Source: Methylophaga thalassica MP
GTDB taxonomy: Bacteria > Pseudomonadota > Gammaproteobacteria > Nitrosococcales > Methylophagaceae
NCBI RefSeq assembly: GCF_000214595.1
Contig: NZ_AFIG01000003.1
Location: 186,001 to 250,000, forward strand
DNA length: 64,000 nucleotides
Direction: 5' to 3'
Part shown: positions 24,992-34,113 of the stretch, in pieces
Position numbering within the stretch: the stretch's first letter is position 1
Layout of the letters: every line of letters begins with the position of its first letter
Made by a program: the position numbers and the translations under genes
The notes under the pieces: model-generated
Told to the model about the DNA's origin: nothing
Seen by the model: the letters and a program-made list of their open reading frames with translations, nothing else
The model's database searches: none

Positions 24992-25884
24992 TAACGCCCC
25001 TTGTAGTTAAATAAGCCACGGGGACGCCAGATAATGATGGCGATAACAGCAGCAAAAACAACTGCCCGAGCAATAATATCGTTACTAAAGAAGGCAACAA
25101 CGCCATTTAACTGACCAAGAATGCCAGAGGCGACAATCGAACCAACTAAACTACCAACGCCGCCGACCACGACTACTAAAAAACCATCAACAACCAGCGA
25201 GCTACCCATATCTGGCATAACCGTTTTAAAGCCAGACATCATGACACCAGCGACACCAGCCAAACCTGCGCCATAAGCAAAGGTTAAGGCATTCACTTTT
25301 TTGACATCGATGCCACAGGCCGCTGCCATATCAGGATTACGCATGATTGCTCTTACTTGCTGCCCAATTCGTGTGCGATACATAAGAAACCAGGTCAGTA
25401 CTGCCAGCAGTGCAGACACTAAAATGATGAATGTTCTATATGGCTGAATCACAAACTCACCTACAGTAAATGACTCTGTCATGATCTCTGGCAAAGTCAC
25501 AGACTGCAGTCCCGGTCCAAGCCCTTCAATGTGGATGCCGAAAAAAGACAAACCAAATTCAAGACGAATAGCTTGCTGCAGTAAAATAGCTACGCCCCAT
25601 GTCGCCAGCAAAGTATCAAACAACCGGTTATATAAGCGCCGAATAACCAACCTTTCGATGAGTAAACCCAAACCAGCACAGACGATAAAAGCCAGAGGAA
25701 TAGCTGCAAACAGGTTAAAACCTAAATAGGTTTGAGCCATGACTGTGGTATAGGCACCCATCATGACTAATTCGCCATGGGCCATATTAATGACCCCCAT
25801 CGAGCCATAGACTATGGATAAACCTAATGCGACTAAAAGCAAGATAGAACCAATACTTAGCCCAATGAATACAGTATCTAACAT
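24991..25884 (-). CDS. urtB: Urea ABC transporter permease UrtB
   Basis: A 297-residue LivH-type permease with about eight hydrophobic helices, the MGVINMAHGELVMMGAYT motif near residues 29-46, and MRNPDMAAACGIDVKKVNAL as the ATPase-coupling segment. Its size is that of the single-domain cyanobacterial and proteobacterial UrtB core, without the long N-terminal extension some species carry. A hairpin separates it from urtA. Confidence 0.95.
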   Translation of the reverse strand: MLDTVFIGLSIGSILLLVALGLSIVYGSMGVINMAHGELVMMGAYTTVMAQTYLGFNLFAAIPLAFIVCAGLGLLIERLVIRRLYNRLFDTLLATWGVAILLQQAIRLEFGLSFFGIHIEGLGPGLQSVTLPEIMTESFTVGEFVIQPYRTFIILVSALLAVLTWFLMYRTRIGQQVRAIMRNPDMAAACGIDVKKVNALTFAYGAGLAGVAGVMMSGFKTVMPDMGSSLVVDGFLVVVVGGVGSLVGSIVASGILGQLNGVVAFFSNDIIARAVVFAAVIAIIIWRPRGLFNYKGR

Positions 25885-25899
25885 ATTAAAATTCTCCTC

Positions 25900-25935
25900 T
25901 TACCGGCCTGTTCACCCTGAGGTGACAGGCCGTAA
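25900..25935 (-). other. Stem-loop between urtA and urtB
   Basis: A long stem (TTAC-CGGCCTGT-CACC paired with GGTG-ACAGGCCG-TAA) has a 4-base loop and no T run. Such hairpins often protect the abundant binding-protein mRNA from 3' decay and reduce downstream permease expression. That role is inferred. Confidence 0.65.
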
Positions 25936-25946
25936 GGATTAGATAA

Positions 25947-27179
25947 TTACAATTTAGAACTGTCCAAACCGGACGCTGTGCAGAACAGATTGTCAGCTGT
26001 TTCACCATAAGCGGAATAAGGCAACGGCTGTACTGGAACATCGTATTCATCGACGATTTTGCCCTGACCATCTTCTTGCCATTGAGCAATACGAGGCGTC
26101 ATCGAGTTATGAAGGTTTTCAGGACTTACTGTCATCACGCCCATCGGTCCATCTATAGATACCCCTTTTGCCGCTTCCATGATGTCTAATGGTTTGGTTT
26201 TACCCGATTTTTCTACCGCTTTAGCCCACTCGTAAACACTCTCATACGCTGCAACCATAGTGACGTGTGTGACAGCATTCGGATCGTTAACATAAGCACG
26301 ATAACGTTTGATGAAGTCGTGATTTTCTTTGGTATCAATAGCTTGGAAATAAGGGAATGAGGTATAACTACCGGCAGCATATTTACCACCTAATGCAGCC
26401 ACCTCAATTTCAGAGGTCACAGTTGAAGCAATAGGAATATCTTTTTGTGAAATACCCTGGTTGAAATATTCACGATAGAAAGAAATGACTGAGTCACCAA
26501 CCACATTCGACAGCACAACATCAGCACCACTGTCTTTGATTTTTTTGACCATTGAGCCCCATTCAGAATGACCTAGTTCCAGGTATTCATCTGCCACCCA
26601 TTCAGCACCATTAGCTTCTATTAACTTTTTAGCCACTTTTGCCATTTCTTTTGGAAATAAGTAGTTAGAGCCAACAATGAAGAACTTCTTCTTACCTAAC
26701 TTATTAACCAAATAAGGAATGTAATTATTCAACTGCTGGTTAGGAACAGAGCCGGTATAAATGACATTTTTTGAGCACTCATATCCTTCGTAAAAAGTAG
26801 GATAAAACAATAGATTTTTACGTTTTTCGATAACAGGTAGCATCGCTTTACGACTAGCTGAAGTGTAACCACCAAAGACGGTGACGACACGATCACGAAT
26901 CACCAGTTTGCTTGCTTTTTCATTAAATGTTTTAGGATCACTCGCACCATCTTCTACGATGGGTTTGATCATCTTACCGTCAACACCACCATTGGCATTG
27001 ATTTCATCAATTGCCATTAAGGTGGCATCCGACAAAGACTTTTCTACAATAGACAAGCCACCCGTTAGTGAAAAAAGTACGCCCACTTTAATTTCATCAG
27101 CCGCACTCGCTTGCCCAATAAACGGGAGACTGAAAGCAACAACTGCAATAGTTGCCTTAAGATTTTTTAGTAATTTCAT
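25947..27179 (-). CDS. urtA: Urea ABC transporter substrate-binding protein UrtA
   Basis: A 410-residue type I periplasmic binding protein. The signal peptide (about residues 1-27, ending GQASA-ADE) is followed by KVGVLFSLTGGLSIVEKSL, GGYTSASRKAMLP, LLFYPTFYEGYECSKNVIYTG in pieces and a C-terminal VPVQPLPYSAYGE, all typical of UrtA/FmdD rather than amino-acid binders. It delivers urea to UrtBC. Expression is probably controlled by a nitrogen-type promoter and an attenuator in the leader (27201-27392). It is the first gene of the urt-ure operon. Confidence 0.95.
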   Translation of the reverse strand: MKLLKNLKATIAVVAFSLPFIGQASAADEIKVGVLFSLTGGLSIVEKSLSDATLMAIDEINANGGVDGKMIKPIVEDGASDPKTFNEKASKLVIRDRVVTVFGGYTSASRKAMLPVIEKRKNLLFYPTFYEGYECSKNVIYTGSVPNQQLNNYIPYLVNKLGKKKFFIVGSNYLFPKEMAKVAKKLIEANGAEWVADEYLELGHSEWGSMVKKIKDSGADVVLSNVVGDSVISFYREYFNQGISQKDIPIASTVTSEIEVAALGGKYAAGSYTSFPYFQAIDTKENHDFIKRYRAYVNDPNAVTHVTMVAAYESVYEWAKAVEKSGKTKPLDIMEAAKGVSIDGPMGVMTVSPENLHNSMTPRIAQWQEDGQGKIVDEYDVPVQPLPYSAYGETADNLFCTASGLDSSKL

Positions 27180-27200
27180 TAATGCTTCCCCTTAAAACGC

Positions 27201-27234
27201 AAAAAGGGCCCCCTAATAAATTAGGGAGCCCTTT
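27201..27234 (-). terminator. Intrinsic terminator in the urtA leader (attenuator)
   Basis: On the minus strand a stem AAAGGGCTCCCTAA-like / TTAGGGGGCCCTTT has a 4-base loop and runs into TTTTT. It lies 22 bp before the urtA start, upstream of the operon it would stop. It therefore works as an attenuator that must be overridden for urt-ure expression. Confidence 0.85.
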
Positions 27235-27268
27235 CGCTCGAAAAATAACATGACATTTAGAGACAGAT

Positions 27269-27335
27269 AATCACACTCCGCTTTTGGAGATTCTGGATGA
27301 TGAATATATAACTGAACGCGCTTTTGCGGGCAGTT
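27269..27335 (-). ncRNA. Two-hairpin ANTAR-type antitermination element in the urtA leader
   Basis: Two consecutive stem-loops on the minus strand have the same six-base loop AAAAGC. Hairpin 1 (27335-27310) is AACTG-CC-CGC / GCG-TT-CAGTT; hairpin 2 (27292-27269) has a CTCC / GGAG stem with an outer AAT / ATT. Two hairpins with hexanucleotide loops just before a terminator are the known RNA target of ANTAR-domain proteins. An AmiR-like ANTAR protein is encoded divergently at 28842-29474. Confidence 0.75.
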
Positions 27336-27375
27336 ATCTCATGCAGAATAACTATCAGTCCTCATTTAGGGTTTA

Positions 27376-27392
27376 CGCACAATTTATGCCAA
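27376..27392 (-). promoter_or_regulatory. Sigma-54-type promoter of the urt-ure operon
   Basis: TTGGCATAAATTGTGCG on the minus strand has GG and GC exactly ten bases apart, as in the -24/-12 promoter consensus TGGCAC-N5-TTGC. Transcription would start near 27365, about 30 bases before ANTAR hairpin 1. Sigma-54 control fits nitrogen regulation of urea use. Confidence 0.6.
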
Positions 27393-27485
27393 AGAAAAAT
27401 ATAACAAAATAAACAATAACTTACAAAAATCGCTTTTTATTTTTGGATGAACTTTGTTTAACTTTGGTGCAAATCACATAAACAT

Positions 27486-27502
27486 CGCACCATTTTTGTG
27501 TG
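27486..27502. promoter_or_regulatory. Possible NtrC binding site
   Basis: CGCACCATTTTTGTGTG resembles the NtrC consensus GCACCA-N3-TGGTGC, with the left half exact. A TTTGGTGC half-site lies at 27463-27470. Both are about 75-130 bp upstream of the sigma-54-type promoter, the usual enhancer distance. Confidence 0.35.
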
Positions 27503-27694
27503 TGATTAAAAACCGTTTTTTTTATATCCATTAAGCTAATTGACAACATCAAAACGGTATGGTCCACTGAATATAGACATTTAGAAACTCATTATCATTA
27601 TTGTTTATCTACCCAACTTCAGGGTATAGCTTCTGCAAAAACGCAGAATGAATAACATTTGTGGCTCTATGCCTGGTATTACATGAGGTTTTTA

Positions 27695-28849
27695 ATGTCT
27701 AATACGTATCCCGCTGAAATCCCTGTTGGTGTCATTTTTTCTCAGACAGGTGTCACAGCTAATCCAGAACAGACCATGCTCAGGGCAACCCTGCTGGCAA
27801 TTGATAGGATCAATCGTCAGGGTGGCATCAATGGTCAGCAACTCCATCCTATTTGTGTTGATCCTCAATCTGTTCCAGAAAATTATGGTCCGCTCGCACA
27901 AAAGTTAATCGTTGAAGATAACGTCAAACTCATCTTCGGTGGTTATACATCCGCTAGCCGTAAAGCCATGCTACCTGTTATCGGACGTTACGATGTCTTA
28001 CTTTTTTACCCAACGCAATATGAGGGATTTGAGTATGCACCAAATGTCGTTTATACCGGTGCAGCACCAAATCAGGGCTGTGTGCAGCTTGCCCGATATA
28101 TGCTTCAAAACGTCGGTAAACGCGTCTGTATGGTTGGCTCTGATTATATCTGGCCTCGTGAGATTAACCGCATCATGCGTGAACTCATCGAAACATCAGA
28201 TGGTGACGTCATATCAGAAATGTTTCTGCCATTAGAAACCAACAAAGAAGCTGTCTACCAGGTAGCTAAACACGTCAGTTCACAGCACCCCGAGTTTGTC
28301 TTCTCTAACTTTGTCGGCAAAAGCATTGAGTATTTCTATCAAGCGATGCTGGAATTAAATGCCGATAAACCTATTCCTATTGCCAGTCTGACAACGACCG
28401 AAACAGAAATTCAGGCGATGGGTATTAAGGCAGGTTTTGGACACTACACCGCCGCGCCTTATTTCCAGTCAGTTGAAACCCCGATAAACCAGGAAATCGT
28501 CAAGGAATATAAGGCCACCTATGGTCAGGATGAAGTGACGACAATGTGCTGGGAAGCAGCCTATTTCCAAGTGCATCTGGCAATCAAAGCCGTCAAACTG
28601 GCTGAGTCATTTCATGCTGATAAGGTGATGGAAAAAATAGCCGATATTCGACATTCTGCACCGCAGGGTCCGGTAAGAGTTGATCCCGATAATAATCATT
28701 GTTTTTTATGGTCACGGATAGGCCGGGTTAATCAACAAGGTCAATTCGATATATTAGTGACTTCCGACACGGCGCTGAAACCTGATCCCTACCTAGTCTC
28801 ATATTCGACAAGCCCTCTGGAAACAGCAGTTGAGAGTCGTTATGAGTAA
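27695..28849 (+). CDS. amiC: AmiC-like cytoplasmic ligand-sensing regulator
   Basis: A 384-residue protein homologous to UrtA-type binding proteins but with no signal peptide: it starts MSNTYPAEIPVGVIFSQTG. The ATG at 27695 has GAGG upstream; earlier in-frame codons lack a site. GGYTSASRKAMLPVIGRYD and LLFYPTQYEGFEYAPNVVYTG (in pieces) are shared with UrtA. In Pseudomonas, AmiC binds short amides in the cytoplasm and releases the antiterminator AmiR. Here the divergent urea operon makes urea or a related amide the likely ligand. It overlaps amiR by 8 bp (ATGAGTAA). Confidence 0.88.
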   Translation: MSNTYPAEIPVGVIFSQTGVTANPEQTMLRATLLAIDRINRQGGINGQQLHPICVDPQSVPENYGPLAQKLIVEDNVKLIFGGYTSASRKAMLPVIGRYDVLLFYPTQYEGFEYAPNVVYTGAAPNQGCVQLARYMLQNVGKRVCMVGSDYIWPREINRIMRELIETSDGDVISEMFLPLETNKEAVYQVAKHVSSQHPEFVFSNFVGKSIEYFYQAMLELNADKPIPIASLTTTETEIQAMGIKAGFGHYTAAPYFQSVETPINQEIVKEYKATYGQDEVTTMCWEAAYFQVHLAIKAVKLAESFHADKVMEKIADIRHSAPQGPVRVDPDNNHCFLWSRIGRVNQQGQFDILVTSDTALKPDPYLVSYSTSPLETAVESRYE

Positions 28850-29474
28850 GCGCTTAACCGCTGTTCAGCAGCCTCTGGAACTCTCCACCTTAGTTAAAAA
28901 CTTACGCCAGCATGAAATCTTGCTGATCATGCCTGAAGGTGAAAATCGTAAAAAAATCGAACAACAGATTCGACGCATTGGCTTTCCACTAAAAACAGAG
29001 TGGCCACCACCTGAGGACTTTTCATCCAATTATCAGGTGGTGATGCTGGGGCTTACCCCTATTATTGAGAATAATTATGACTTTCACTGGGATGTCAGCA
29101 ACCCACCGGCCGCTTTAGTGTTGGTGGTGGACTATGAAAACCCACTGGTTTTGCAATATTCATTAAGTTTGAATGCGCAAGCGATTATTGGTCTTCCATT
29201 TCACCCTTTGGGTGTACTCAGTAACTTACTACTGAGTTTGCAAGAGTTTAAACAAACGCGGTCTATGTTAAAGACAATACGTAACCTGGAATCCAAACTC
29301 AATGCCAGTCAGCATATTGAAAACGCCAAGCATTTTATCAGTGAAAAACAAAATATTAGTCTTGAAGAAGCCTATAGATTATTACGAAAACAGGCTATGG
29401 AACAACGTATGCCAGTAGGTGAGTTAGCAAAAGAAATTATTGCAAAACAGTCATTTTCCAATGAAAAAACATAA
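28842..29474 (+). CDS. amiR: AmiR-like ANTAR-domain antiterminator
   Basis: A 210-residue protein with an N-terminal pseudo-receiver domain (LLIMPEGENRKKIEQQI to about residue 120, no phosphoacceptor Asp pattern), a coiled-coil linker (MLKTIRNLESKLNAS) and a C-terminal ANTAR three-helix domain (AKHFISEKQNISLEEAYRLL, QAMEQRMPVGELAKEII). AmiR proteins bind paired leader hairpins to prevent termination. The twin AAAAGC-loop hairpins and terminator before urtA are the obvious target. The start ATG at 28842 lies inside the end of amiC, indicating coupled synthesis in a fixed ratio. Confidence 0.88.
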   Translation: MSKRLTAVQQPLELSTLVKNLRQHEILLIMPEGENRKKIEQQIRRIGFPLKTEWPPPEDFSSNYQVVMLGLTPIIENNYDFHWDVSNPPAALVLVVDYENPLVLQYSLSLNAQAIIGLPFHPLGVLSNLLLSLQEFKQTRSMLKTIRNLESKLNASQHIENAKHFISEKQNISLEEAYRLLRKQAMEQRMPVGELAKEIIAKQSFSNEKT

Positions 29475-29538
29475 ACAGCTATTAACAGGCTTCTCTTATT
29501 TCAGTTTGATTTTAGTCAAACATCATAGGTAAAAATTA

Positions 29539-30210
29539 ATGGATATTTCTACTCTAACACTTATGTTTACCGGCCTCAGTTTAGGCATGTTACATGCCTT
29601 TGATGCGGATCATATTATGGCTGTGACTAGCCTTTCAGCGAAGCGCTCCTCACCTCGTCAAATAGCCTTCTTTTGTGGACGCTGGGCGCTGGGTCATGGG
29701 GCAACCGTGTTGTTACTGGCGATTTTATTTATCGTTTTTGACTGGCATCTGAGTGAACAAGCCAGTCTATGGGCTGAACGATTTATTGGCGTGCTTTTAC
29801 TCTCTGTTGGTTTATTTTTAGCTTATCGATTTATTCATCCGAACGCTGGATTGAAGATAACGACTCATCAGCATGCCGATGGCACCAAGCACACTCATAT
29901 CGTTGAAGTCTCGAAACCTCATCGCTCTCACTTGCCCGTATCCGTTGGCATTGTGCATGGGGTTGCAGGTAGTGGACCATTGCTGGCCGTTTTGCCAGCA
30001 CTCATCGCCAAGTCTTCCAGTCTTGGCATTTTATATGTCGTCCTGTTTTCAATCGGGGTATTACTGAGCATGTTGTGCTTTGGTTTACTATTAGGATTTA
30101 CTCAATCACTTTTGTATGACCGAAGTGAAACGCTGTTCCGTTATGCCAAAGGTATTTTAGGATTGGCAACAGCTTTACTCGGCTTTGTCTGGCTAAAAGG
30201 GACTTTTTAA
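29539..30210 (+). CDS. ureH: Nickel permease of the UreH/NicO-like family
   Basis: A 223-residue membrane protein with about six helices. The first carries GMLHAFDADHIMAVTSL, the HX4DH signature of nickel/cobalt permeases, and helix two has GRWALGHGATV. A histidine-containing loop HQHADGTKHTHI (about residues 112-123) fits metal binding, and VGIVHGVAGSGPLLAVLP follows. Standing next to the urease locus and its regulators, it most likely supplies Ni(II) for urease. It lies 64 bp after amiR on the same strand and may belong to that transcript. Confidence 0.85.
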   Translation: MDISTLTLMFTGLSLGMLHAFDADHIMAVTSLSAKRSSPRQIAFFCGRWALGHGATVLLLAILFIVFDWHLSEQASLWAERFIGVLLLSVGLFLAYRFIHPNAGLKITTHQHADGTKHTHIVEVSKPHRSHLPVSVGIVHGVAGSGPLLAVLPALIAKSSSLGILYVVLFSIGVLLSMLCFGLLLGFTQSLLYDRSETLFRYAKGILGLATALLGFVWLKGTF

Positions 30211-30221
30211 CACCACAATAA

Positions 30222-30246
30222 AAATGGGGCCGGTAAGGCCCCATTT
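30222..30246. terminator. Terminator hairpin after the nickel permease gene
   Basis: AAATGGGGCC pairs with GGCCCCATTT around a 5-base loop, between convergent genes ending at 30210 and 30270. The T run is short on the plus side; on the minus side TTTTTATTG follows. Confidence 0.7.
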
Positions 30247-30269
30247 CGTTTCTTGAAACACGTCAACTA

Positions 30270-30812
30270 TTACCAACGCATCATACGTCTCACAATGCCG
30301 TCATTACGGAAGGCATGATAAATCGCGCCACTGACATGCACGGCAATAATGCCCAGCAGCGCCCATGCTGTCCACATATGCAGCTCACCCCAGAATTCAT
30401 TTAACTCTTCACTGGGTGCCGCAATACGTGGAAACTCAATCGTCCACCAAAACACCGTATCCCAACGGGTATGAGCTGATGAAAGATAGCCAGTAATACA
30501 TACCGCTAACACCAAACCATAGACAGCGACATGAGCAGCGATAGCTAACCAGTGCATCCATGGCGCCATATCGCTTGAATCTGGTGGCGCAGGCCGGTGT
30601 CTGAGACGAACATAAAGCAGCATCAGAATGATTATCACCAAAGTGATACCAATATTTTTATGTAGCTGGAAAGGAAATGCCCGAAATTGTAATTCGGGTG
30701 ATGGCAAAGGTAAGCCCATCATCCACCAGCTTGAGATAAATAAAAAGAAAATTGAAACAGCTAGCAACCAATGCAGGATTACCGCCGTTCTACTAAAACC
30801 TTGTCTTTGCAT
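30270..30812 (-). CDS. Cytochrome b561-type membrane protein
   Basis: A 180-residue four-helix membrane protein of the bacterial cytochrome b561 family. The haem-ligating histidines can be placed at AVILHWLLA (helix 1), FQLHKNIG (helix 2), ELHMWTAW and IIAVHVSGAIYHAF (helices 3-4). Such proteins move electrons between quinol and periplasmic acceptors, for example superoxide. It is probably cotranscribed with the upstream membrane-protein gene at 30851-31402. Confidence 0.9.
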   Translation of the reverse strand: MQRQGFSRTAVILHWLLAVSIFFLFISSWWMMGLPLPSPELQFRAFPFQLHKNIGITLVIIILMLLYVRLRHRPAPPDSSDMAPWMHWLAIAAHVAVYGLVLAVCITGYLSSAHTRWDTVFWWTIEFPRIAAPSEELNEFWGELHMWTAWALLGIIAVHVSGAIYHAFRNDGIVRRMMRW

Positions 30813-30850
30813 AACAGCTTCCGTTTATATTTCGTTGCAATTGTAGGAGA

Positions 30851-31402
30851 TTAGGCACTGGCTTCTGTGTGTCTGCCAGCTAATGTGCCCACGACTAACA
30901 TCAAATGCAGAATGAACCAGAGCAAAATACCGCCCAGATAAATTTCTCTCAGAGTTGGGCCGGTATTCACCACAGCAGCAAACTGCAATAAATCAACGGC
31001 GGCGAGACCACTAAAGACGACAACTGCCGCTTTTGATGCCCATGGTGTGTAATTTACCAATGCTCCGCCGATAATCACTGAGATAAACGCCAACACGGCC
31101 CCGATACCCGCTAAGGTCATTTGTACATTAGGGAACCAGTCAGGTGCAGCGAGCGCTACGCCTTTAACATGCTCAATCAGGTATTCACATTCAGCTACTG
31201 TGATCCCCTCCTCTTCCAGTTCTTCCTCTGGACAGTCAGCTGCCGGCATCACACCATCCGCTGGCATATTGTTGGTCACCACGGATTGTTTCATCGCCTC
31301 ATTACCCTGCACAGCCGTTAAAAAAACGCCCAGCATAATGGCGACAACACCGAGGATACTTGCCCAGTGCGGCAGTGAAGTCTTGTTGTTTTCATTAGAC
31401 AT
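30851..31402 (-). CDS. Four-helix membrane protein of unknown function
   Basis: A 183-residue protein with one N-terminal helix, a cysteine-bearing acidic periplasmic loop (DCPEEELEEEGITVAECEYL) and three C-terminal helices. The two cysteines could form a disulfide. It precedes the cytochrome b561 gene by 38 bp on the same strand, so a membrane redox role is conceivable, but no family was recognised. Confidence 0.7.
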   Translation of the reverse strand: MSNENNKTSLPHWASILGVVAIMLGVFLTAVQGNEAMKQSVVTNNMPADGVMPAADCPEEELEEEGITVAECEYLIEHVKGVALAAPDWFPNVQMTLAGIGAVLAFISVIIGGALVNYTPWASKAAVVVFSGLAAVDLLQFAAVVNTGPTLREIYLGGILLWFILHLMLVVGTLAGRHTEASA

Positions 31403-31622
31403 GCAACACGTTTCCTCTTGTTATAGTGAATAAAACTTCTCTCTCTTAAATTGAAATAAAGACGAATCGTTTTACCTTTTCAGCTTTTGTTTCAATAGAT
31501 TAGATGGTTAAAGTCAATAAACCCGCCCCATCAGTCTAGTGACAGGAAGAAAACCCAATGGTTCAAGGGAAAAATAAGAAGGTAGCCAAGCCGGAATTAA
31601 ACTTAAAGTGACGACTACAGCA

Positions 31623-34106
31623 TTATTGAGTATTGAAATTTATGCGGGTGCTGGCTTGCTGTTTCATTAATTCGATTAGCGCTTTTGCAGGTATGGGTTT
31701 GCTGTATAAATACCCTTGCAACTCATCACAGTTATGTTGACGAAAAAAATCCGCTTGCTCACGAGTCTCGACACCTTCCGCTATTATGCGAAGATTAAGA
31801 CGTCTAGCCAGCTCAATAATAGACAAGGTAATTTCCGCCGTACTTTTACGACTTAAGTCCTGAGTAAAACACTTATCTATTTTCAAACAATCCAACGGAA
31901 ACAACTGCAAGTGCTTCAGTGAGGAATAACCGGTACCAAAATCATCAATTGCCAGACTCATACCGTGTTTTTTAATATTCATCATGGCTTCAACAGCGGT
32001 ACTCATATTATTCATCAGCGTACTTTCCGTGACTTCCAACTCAAGTCTGGATGGTTCAATATCGGCATTTCGCAATGTCTCTGCAATTTCATCAGCAAGT
32101 GTCATATTCGAAAACTGCAGTGGCGATAAATTCACTGCGATTCTGATATGGTCCAAACCTATATCCTTCATTAACTTCAGATCTTCACAAGCTTTTCTGA
32201 GTACCCATTGTCCGATAGCATTAATCAATCCGGATTGCTCAGCAACGGGGATGAATGATTCTGGGCCGACATCACCTAATTCGGGACTATGCCAGCGTAA
32301 TAGTGCTTCAGCCCCAACCAACCGACCAGTCAGAGCCTCAACTTGAGGCTGATAATAAATTTCAAATTCACCTCTTCCCAAAGCACCACTCATTGCTCGT
32401 TCCAACTCAGCGCGCGATTCAATCTCTTGCCCAATATCAGCAGTGTAAATGCAAATAGGAAGCGTCTTATCCAAGCGTGACTTAAACATAGCAGTATGGG
32501 CTTTTCGGAGTAATTCTGTACAGTCACGACTGTCTGTTGGCCAGATGCTGAGGCCAATATTGGGTGTCAGAACAATTTCTTCACCAAAGTCATGGATGGG
32601 GGTTTGCAAATGAAATAACAGCCTATTGGCTGCATATTGGATTGTGTTGATATCTTGCTGCTCCATAATTAAGACAGCAAAATCATCTTCATTTAAATGC
32701 GCAATAAACGCATCACTCTCCGTCGCTTGCTTTAACCGTTCAGAAATCGTTAGCAACAGAGAATCACTAATCGAGCGATCAATAACACTGATAGCTGAAT
32801 CAGGTCGAGTCACATGAATAACAAACAAGGCTGCCAATGAATTGGGTTGGCTTAGATTTTTTAATTTATGCAATTGTTCCTGTAACACACCATGATTTGG
32901 CAAACCTGTGATGATATGTTGCCGGGACTGTTTTTCTAACTGAGACATGAGCTTTTTTGTAAAGCGATCGTTAAGCTGATATTGCCAGACAGTCCACAGA
33001 GGCCAGGATAATAGTGTCATGATCAAAGCACTTGCCGGTGCAAACCAGAGTTTTGGCCATAGCAATAAGCCTAATGAGCAGCCTGTAATAAGAAGCAATG
33101 CCACGATCATAGTGACAAGCGAATAACGCTGTGGCAACCAAAATAATGTCGTGACACTAAGCACAATCAAGATCATCGTTAATGCTGACTGAATCGGCTG
33201 TGCTAACTCATATAACCATTTATTCTGAAGTAATGTATTCATTTCCTGAGAGATGACTTCCACACCAGGCATTCGTTGATGAGACTGGTTAGCTGGGGTT
33301 GAAATCATGTCACCGATACCAGCTGAAGTGGCCCCGATTAATACATACTTGTTTTCTATAGCCGAAGCAGCAACCCGACCAGCAAGGACATCTACATAAG
33401 AAATTCGTTGTGCTTTATCTTCTGGCGATGTAAATGAAAGCATCACCTTATGGCGACGAAGCCAGCCAGTTCCTGTCTGTTTATCGGCTTTGTCTGCATA
33501 GGATGGTGGCATCCTGATGGGTCTATCATTCCCCACATTCAACATTGCCAGCGCCATACTCGGCCAATGTGGATCAGCAATACCGCCATACAAATAAAAA
33601 TGACGATTCACCCCATCAATATCCAATTCCACATCAACATGCCCCAAAGCCTCAGCAGCTAAGGCCAGAACAGGAATAGGTAATCGTTCTATGATGATGG
33701 AATCCGGCGTTTCCTGAATAGGTGCAACGACCAGAACAGTGCGATTATTCTCCGTCATCGCCCTGGCAAGAGACTGATCAGCATCACTATTATTTTCTGG
33801 TTCGGAAAATAACAAATCTATACCAATGGCCCGTGGTGACAGAGCCAATAACGTATCAAGCAGTTCAGCATGACGCTGTCGGGTCCATGGCCATCTGCCT
33901 AAGGCCTGGATGCTAGCATCATCAATGGCAATAATGACAATATCATCACTCATTGCCGGGGCCTGTAACGGCAGCATCAGGTCATAAATAAGTAAGTCTA
34001 AACGCTGCAGTGATTTATTCGCAGAAAGAAAAAAACCAGCTAAAGCCAGACAGATAACTAAAAAAAAGCCAATAATCCAACTACGCTGATAGTCAGACAT
34101 GCTCAC
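31623..34106 (-). CDS. CHASE2-GGDEF(degenerate)-EAL c-di-GMP phosphodiesterase
   Basis: An 827-residue membrane signalling protein. A CHASE2 periplasmic sensor (IIAIDDASIQALGRWPW and RHAELLDTLLALSPRAIGIDLLF in pieces) follows the first helix, and three helices follow it. The GGDEF domain carries NEDDF in AHLNEDDFAVL instead of GGDEF, so cyclase activity is unlikely. The EAL domain looks active: EALLRW, NLSPLQF, DDFGTGYSSL, KIDKCF and EGVET. It therefore probably degrades c-di-GMP in response to an envelope signal. It lies 7 bp after a FecR/LysM gene, the known FecR-CHASE2 pairing. Confidence 0.92.
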   Translation of the reverse strand: MSMSDYQRSWIIGFFLVICLALAGFFLSANKSLQRLDLLIYDLMLPLQAPAMSDDIVIIAIDDASIQALGRWPWTRQRHAELLDTLLALSPRAIGIDLLFSEPENNSDADQSLARAMTENNRTVLVVAPIQETPDSIIIERLPIPVLALAAEALGHVDVELDIDGVNRHFYLYGGIADPHWPSMALAMLNVGNDRPIRMPPSYADKADKQTGTGWLRRHKVMLSFTSPEDKAQRISYVDVLAGRVAASAIENKYVLIGATSAGIGDMISTPANQSHQRMPGVEVISQEMNTLLQNKWLYELAQPIQSALTMILIVLSVTTLFWLPQRYSLVTMIVALLLITGCSLGLLLWPKLWFAPASALIMTLLSWPLWTVWQYQLNDRFTKKLMSQLEKQSRQHIITGLPNHGVLQEQLHKLKNLSQPNSLAALFVIHVTRPDSAISVIDRSISDSLLLTISERLKQATESDAFIAHLNEDDFAVLIMEQQDINTIQYAANRLLFHLQTPIHDFGEEIVLTPNIGLSIWPTDSRDCTELLRKAHTAMFKSRLDKTLPICIYTADIGQEIESRAELERAMSGALGRGEFEIYYQPQVEALTGRLVGAEALLRWHSPELGDVGPESFIPVAEQSGLINAIGQWVLRKACEDLKLMKDIGLDHIRIAVNLSPLQFSNMTLADEIAETLRNADIEPSRLELEVTESTLMNNMSTAVEAMMNIKKHGMSLAIDDFGTGYSSLKHLQLFPLDCLKIDKCFTQDLSRKSTAEITLSIIELARRLNLRIIAEGVETREQADFFRQHNCDELQGYLYSKPIPAKALIELMKQQASTRINFNTQ

Positions 34107-34113
34107 GGCTATA

